Shown piece after piece: positions 59,488-64,000 of a stretch of DNA of 64,000 nucleotides (positions are counted from its first letter, which is position 1; every line of letters begins with the position of its first letter). A model generated the notes under the pieces. That model saw only the letters and a program-made list of their open reading frames with translations, was not told the DNA's origin and did no database searches. The position numbers and the translations under genes were made by a program. This DNA comes from Channa striata. Taxonomy: Eukaryota; Chordata; Actinopteri; Anabantiformes; Channidae. The stretch covers positions 26,179,585 to 26,243,584 of the forward strand of contig CM065178.1 in the NCBI GenBank assembly GCA_033026295.1, read 5' to 3'.

Positions 59488-60995
59488 ATGGGACACGGAG
59501 ACGCGATGAGCCGGGCCGAGGACGTGGCGGATCAGGTGAGCTGCGGGCCGGGAGCCGCTCGGTTTGTTCGTGTTCACCGGGCCGCGGACGTTGCCAGAGT
59601 TCGGCGGAACGGAACGCTCAGGGGCTTTAAAACCGTGAACCGAGTCCGGCTGTGGTGAAGGAGGAAGGACACGCGCGGGCTGAGGTTTCCGGTAGCGGAG
59701 AGGAAACGCGCACGAAGCCGGTCATCGGCTCTACTTTTCTTTGGACCGGGACTAAAACGACACAGTTCTGGGGCTTAAACCAAGTCGGTCCCAAGTTTGT
59801 AACTAGTGAAGGAGGACGGGTCCAAGTCAGGGACCGGGTTCACTGCACGTGGGTGGTTCCGCTGGGAGTCATCGTCGGGGAGCAAACACACAGACACTGT
59901 GATTATTATAAGATGATTCTGTTCATAATATGTTTCTGTGACGTTTATCCGGCGCTAAAGTCCCGGAGCTTCACTTTGACACCGAAGCTGCGCCGGTCCA
60001 AGTGAGATCCGGACACACACAAGCAGCAGAACCGGGGCTGCAGTTCGACTAACATCAAAGTATTTGTTCATAGTTAAAGTTCGTGCGCACGTCTAAAAGG
60101 TTCAGGACGTTTAATTCATCAAATTAATACAAAACATTAAATGTAAGATGAATTCATGTTCAGATTCAGGGAATCAAAAACATCGGACGTCGTTCAGCAT
60201 CTGATGTTTCCGAACTCGGACGGGTTCGTGCTCTCGGCTTTGAAGCTGAAGTGGAAAAGTTCGTTTCCACCTCAGCATCTGTCAGTGGAAGGGATTTGTG
60301 TGGTTACAGGGTCCACAGACCCGTCTCTGGTCCGGAGTCCGCAGACCCGTCTCTGGTCCGGGGTCCGCAGACCCGTCTCTGGTCCGGAGTCCGCAGACCC
60401 GTGGCCAGTTCAGTTCTGAGTTGTATATGAAATCATAAATTGAATTTCCTGATCCGTGTGTAACCGCAGAAGTTGGACACCCAAATGTCATCGCCGTGAC
60501 CGGGGGACGTTCTCTGTTGGGAACGTCACTCCTGGAAAAGTTTAAAGTTTGTACTAACTAGGTTTGCAGTTTTTAATTGAACGTGTCTGCGAACAGCTGC
60601 AGGTCTTTGGAGGCTTGAAAGATGAGGGACAGAAAACGTTTAGAATTAATGTGAATCAATAAAAGACGAAATGAAACCAGATTTTAATAAAGATATGTAA
60701 ATATTCACAAAATATATATAAGATGTGACTAAAAACCCTCAGAAGCTGTTGGTGTAAACCAGGAGCTGCAGGGACTAACCCGCCTCTGCCCCTCCTCTGC
60801 TGCAGTTCCTGCGGGTCACCAAGCACTACCTCCCCCACGTGGCCCGGTTCTGCCTGGTCAGCACCTTCCTGGAGGATGGGGTCAGGATGTGGTTCCAGTG
60901 GGGGGAGCAGAGCGAGTACATCGACTCCACCTGGAGCTGCGGACGCTTCCTCGCCAACGTCTTCGTCCTGCTCAACCTGCTGGGACAGCTGGGTA

Positions 60996-61042
<47 letters not shown>

Positions 61043-61740
61043 GTTTTAGACGGTATGTGTATGAAGAAGTGTATCGAAGTGTATATCTTCACAAAGACGT
61101 TTATGTAGCTCGGTGTAGACATCAGCAGCTTCCTGTTTTTAGCTGCGTTGCGCGTTTGTGTTTGCAGTTAAAGCCTCGTTGGTCACTGAGCAGACAGTGT
61201 GTGTACACGCACTGCAGTTACTCAGAGAAACCCACTTCCTCTTTAGAAACCTGGTTATCAAACACCGTCAGAACTGAGGGTTCAGTTCCTCAGTCAACCT
61301 CACGAACTACACCAGGAACCTGTTGCAGAAGCAGCGAGTTGTTCATGTGTAAATACATATTTAATCAGGAGTTACTGTTGCTACGCTGAAGCTAAATGGT
61401 AAATATTCTGCGCATAAAGCGCTTTTCTGTTGCTTCTCATTCACCCGTTGTCTCACACACACACACAGACACACACACAATGTAGGATGCTCAGCTGACC
61501 CAGCAGGAGCTGCTTGATGCACAGTGTTTTGCCTTTGGACCAAACCAAACTGATGTGAGATCAGCTGATCCAGCACATGCTGCATCCAGGACCTGGATTT
61601 ACTTTCCCTGATCAGATTCAGATTCAGATTCATCCCTGTTAATATCTGTGTGTGTGTGTGCAGGAGGCTGCGTGTTGGTCCTGAGCAGGAACTTTGTTCA
61701 GTACGCCTGCTTCACTCTGTTCGGCATCATCGCCCTGCAG

Positions 61741-61805
<65 letters not shown>

Positions 61806-62777
61806 GTGCAATGCATCATCTTTATCTCCTTGTGTATTTAAATTGAAAAATTAAAGTATCAAACATTGAATTAGACCCATTTTTTACGCTTAGTATTTTT
61901 ACCTCTGTAAAAAAAAAAGAGCAGAAATTATATTATATATATCAAGTGTATGTTGTACATTTTTATTTCAATTTCAATTTATTTCAATCTCCCTTTCTGG
62001 GATGGTGAAATGGACGAAATGTTGAACCAGACAGATAAATTTATTAAATGATCTGCCACAAAGTGAGTTTATCTTTAACGCCAGATATAAACCTTTAAGC
62101 CAGAGACTTACTGTAAATAACTTGACTATAAAAAAACAGGTTTCACATGAATTGCAGCTTAATGCATTTATTTATTTACACAGTCCAAAATTTCTTTAGA
62201 AAGAACTTGTTGATAAAGTTTTGTACAGAAACATCACCTGTTTTTGGGTTTGTTTCTGATAAGTGTTTGTTTCCTGCAGACAGTGGCCTACAGCATCCTG
62301 TGGGACCCCAAGTTCTTAATGAGGTGAGTCGGGAAAAAACTTGACACAGCAGGAACATGTTGAACAGAGGTGTGAGATTTTCAGTAGTGAATCATTTTGC
62401 AGGTCAAATCCAAAAAACGCAGTTTGCCACGTTTTTCCATCAAGGCCAGTTCAAAAGTGATAATTATTACATGTATTAATCAGCACCTCCGTTACTGAGA
62501 TGGGATAGAAATTATTTTACAGCAGGTGAACATTAACTATACGAAGAATCAGTAAATGCTTCATAACAACGCTCCTCGTCTCCGTAGGAACCTGGCGCTG
62601 GGAGGGGGCCTCCTCCTCCTCCTGGCAGAGTGCAGGGGCGAAGCTCGCACCGTCTTTGCGGGCGTCCCTTCACTGGGTCATCAGAGTTCGCCGAAGCACC
62701 TCCTGCAGCTGGGCGGTCGAGTCCTCCTCGTCCTCATGTTCATGACGCTGCTGCACTTTGACCTCAGCCTCTTCAGC
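59488..62777 (+). CDS. surf4: SURF4 cargo receptor (5' five exons; 3' end outside window)
   Basis: Exons 59488-59535, 60806-60992, 61664-61740, 62280-62323 and 62588-62777 chain in phase. They encode AEDVADQ, FLRVTKHYLPHVARFCLVST, FLEDGVRMWFQWGEQ, GCVLVLSRNFVQYACF, TVAYSILWDPKFLMR and NLALGGGLLLLLAE to MTLLHFDLSLFS. This closely matches vertebrate SURF4, a multipass ER-ERGIC-Golgi membrane protein that recruits soluble cargo (lipoproteins, PCSK9 and others) into COPII carriers. The start MGHGDAMSRAEDVADQ aligns with the known N-terminus. The remaining C-terminal third (last transmembrane segments and KKxx-type retrieval tail) is not in the window. The last visible donor is at 62778. No defect is seen. 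Confidence 0.95.
60311..60408. repeat. 26-bp minisatellite in surf4 intron 1
   Basis: Units start at 60311, 60337, 60363 and 60389 (the last partial). Each is 26 bases with core 'gcagacccgtctctggtccg'. Units differ by only one or two bases. Confidence 0.9.
60998..61040. repeat. surf4: (CA)n microsatellite after surf4 exon 2 donor
   Basis: About 43 bases of CA begin five bases after the GTAATA donor at 60993. Confidence 0.95.
61390..61570. repeat. dispersed SINE-like repeat, copy C
   Basis: Starts 'taaatggtaaat', followed by 'aaagcgcttttctg', a CA run and 'gctgacccagcaggagc', in the same order as 1300-1440. Older and more diverged than copies A and B. Confidence 0.45.
61743..61803. repeat. 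surf4: (CA)n microsatellite after surf4 exon 3 donor
   Basis: About 60 bases of CA begin inside the GTAACACAC donor at 61741. Confidence 0.95.
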
Positions 62778-64000
62778 GTGAGTCTGCACACAACAGCACT
62801 CGGGTTACTGTGCACTAGACAACATGTCCCACTTTAATGAGAAGGTCAAGACAGGGGATCAGTGACCTAATTCAGATTCTCTGAGTTTCTCTGGAACTAC
62901 GACCCCACAGTCGCTAAAAGAAACAAATGAGGCCAAATTACACTTGTCTATTACACGTGGAAAATGCTTGAGTCTTAAATAAAATACATTTCACACAGTT
63001 ATTGCCTCCGTAGTTTTAAGGGCTGGAATGCTCCGGCGTGTCAGCGTTATAAGGCACAAGATACTTACGATCCTTCTTTCTTACGCAAGCTTTCCTGCAC
63101 ATTGCGGCTGCACTAACATTACCTTGTGTGCAGATGTGGAAACGCATGTTCTTGTCGGGTTCAGGGACACTCTGCATCTCGGCTCTGATGTTAGAAATTG
63201 TTGATCAGCAATAAAACTCAACTTCTACGAAAACCCAACAAAGACCCAAAACCATCCTTCGAGTTTCCGCCCCCTCTCACTTATCAACACAGATCAAAAG
63301 ATTATCACCAAAGCTCTAGCTGTCAGAATACCACCCAATAATCCACCCAGACCAAACAGGATTCATCAGAAATAGGAACCCATCAGACTAAAACTTAATC
63401 ACCCTTTCTAAACAAAAACAAACCAAAAGTATAATTGTATCATTAGATGCAGAAAAAGCACTTGATAAATTTAACTGGACGTGTCTTTTCAGCACCCTGC
63501 AAAGATTTGGCTTCGGAGAGTCATTCATCCACTGGGTAAAAATCCACTGTAATCACAAATGGGGTCACACGTCACCGGGGAACCAGACAAGTGACAAAAA
63601 TCCCAAAAACAACACTAACACCTTGTAAATAAACCTCAATGTGGCACAGACGCAGACTTTCAGTTACACAATAACCCTATGCATCGTCCGACTTGGCAGC
63701 ACAAAGCAATCGCCCACCTTCATGACTTATTTTAGAACAACCAATTTGCATCATTTAAGACATTAAGCGAAGAGTATGGAGTTGGGGAGAACCGTTCCCC
63801 CAATATCAACAACTAAAATCCATAATTAAATCACAAATCCACTACAGCTCCTTACAATAACTGATAAGATAACAAATATCACAAGATCAAAGAAATTGTC
63901 ATCTAAACTTTATAAAATAATAAGACCTAGATTTATCTAGAAAGATTGAGGTGGTTGTCTAGATATCCACATTTCAGATGTTTCTAGATGTCCAAATGGA
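62778..64000. other. surf4: surf4 intron, part
   Basis: The next expected surf4 exon (starting with the IVQN-type segment) is not found before the window ends. The intron holds an L1-clade fragment (63230-63960). Confidence 0.6.
63230..63960 (+). mobile_element. L1-clade LINE fragment
   Basis: Broken + frames give SLINTDQKIITKALAVRI, then DAEKALDKFNW and FSTLQRFGFGESFIHWVK (L1/Tx1 reverse transcriptase blocks), followed after a deletion by WQHKAIAHLHDLF, NNQFASFKTLSEEYG and QYQQLKSIIKSQI (C-terminal block). Inactive. Confidence 0.75.

Noticed and set aside
60656..61122. Minus-strand frames with Cys-Val runs across surf4 exon 2
   Set aside because: Microsatellite translation plus antisense of a conserved surf4 exon.
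1..64000. tRNA, rRNA or snRNA genes and CRISPR arrays
   Set aside because: No cloverleaf, box or spaced direct-repeat pattern was noticed; CRISPR is not expected in a fish nuclear genome.

Overview
The window is vertebrate nuclear DNA from a ray-finned fish, most likely a percomorph teleost. All genes are multi-exon with GT-AG introns. Introns and intergenic DNA carry decayed L2-type and other LINEs, Tc1/mariner relics and CA/GT microsatellites, and the gene families are recognisable teleost ones. All genes read on the + strand.

Layout. 1.1-18.8 kb holds a PARP14-like macro-domain mono-ADP-ribosyltransferase. Its order is RRM-like, KH-like, macro 1, RGG-rich linker, macro 2, macro 3, WWE, PARP catalytic domain. 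Its first coding exon(s) are not secure, and one 1-base frameshift lies in the large KH/macro 1 exon. 24.1-35.0 kb holds the most unusual locus: a predicted secreted or type-I membrane protein of roughly 2,370 residues. Seven small 5' exons lead into one exon of about 6.75 kb that encodes a C80-type (toxin autoprocessing) cysteine-peptidase-like domain, a hydrophobic segment, five RTX-like calcium-binding modules, a C-terminal transmembrane helix and a short basic tail. Two 1-base frameshifts interrupt it as sequenced. 40.1-40.9 kb is a single-exon MABP-like (DLNKG, beta-prism type) repeat gene with three in-frame stops. 42.1-51.7 kb is a tandem pair of diverged actin genes with smooth-muscle-type intron positions. 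The first has lost a usable splice acceptor to a GT microsatellite. The second is a pseudogene with an internal TAA and a truncated DNase-I loop. 53.4-58.8 kb is a short ciz1 (zinc fingers plus C-terminal matrin-type finger). 59.5-62.8 kb is surf4, whose last exons lie outside the window.

How it fits together. PARP14 (ADP-ribosyl signalling in innate immunity), the C80/RTX-like membrane protein and the MABP-like repeat gene form a fast-evolving, repeat-rich left half. ciz1 and surf4 are conserved housekeeping genes; their human counterparts are both on 9q34, which supports old synteny. The three single-base frameshifts in otherwise intact exons could be assembly indels or recent inactivation, and the sequence alone cannot decide. 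The headline candidate is the vertebrate gene built from bacterial-toxin-type domains, with its bacterial-like part in a single exon.
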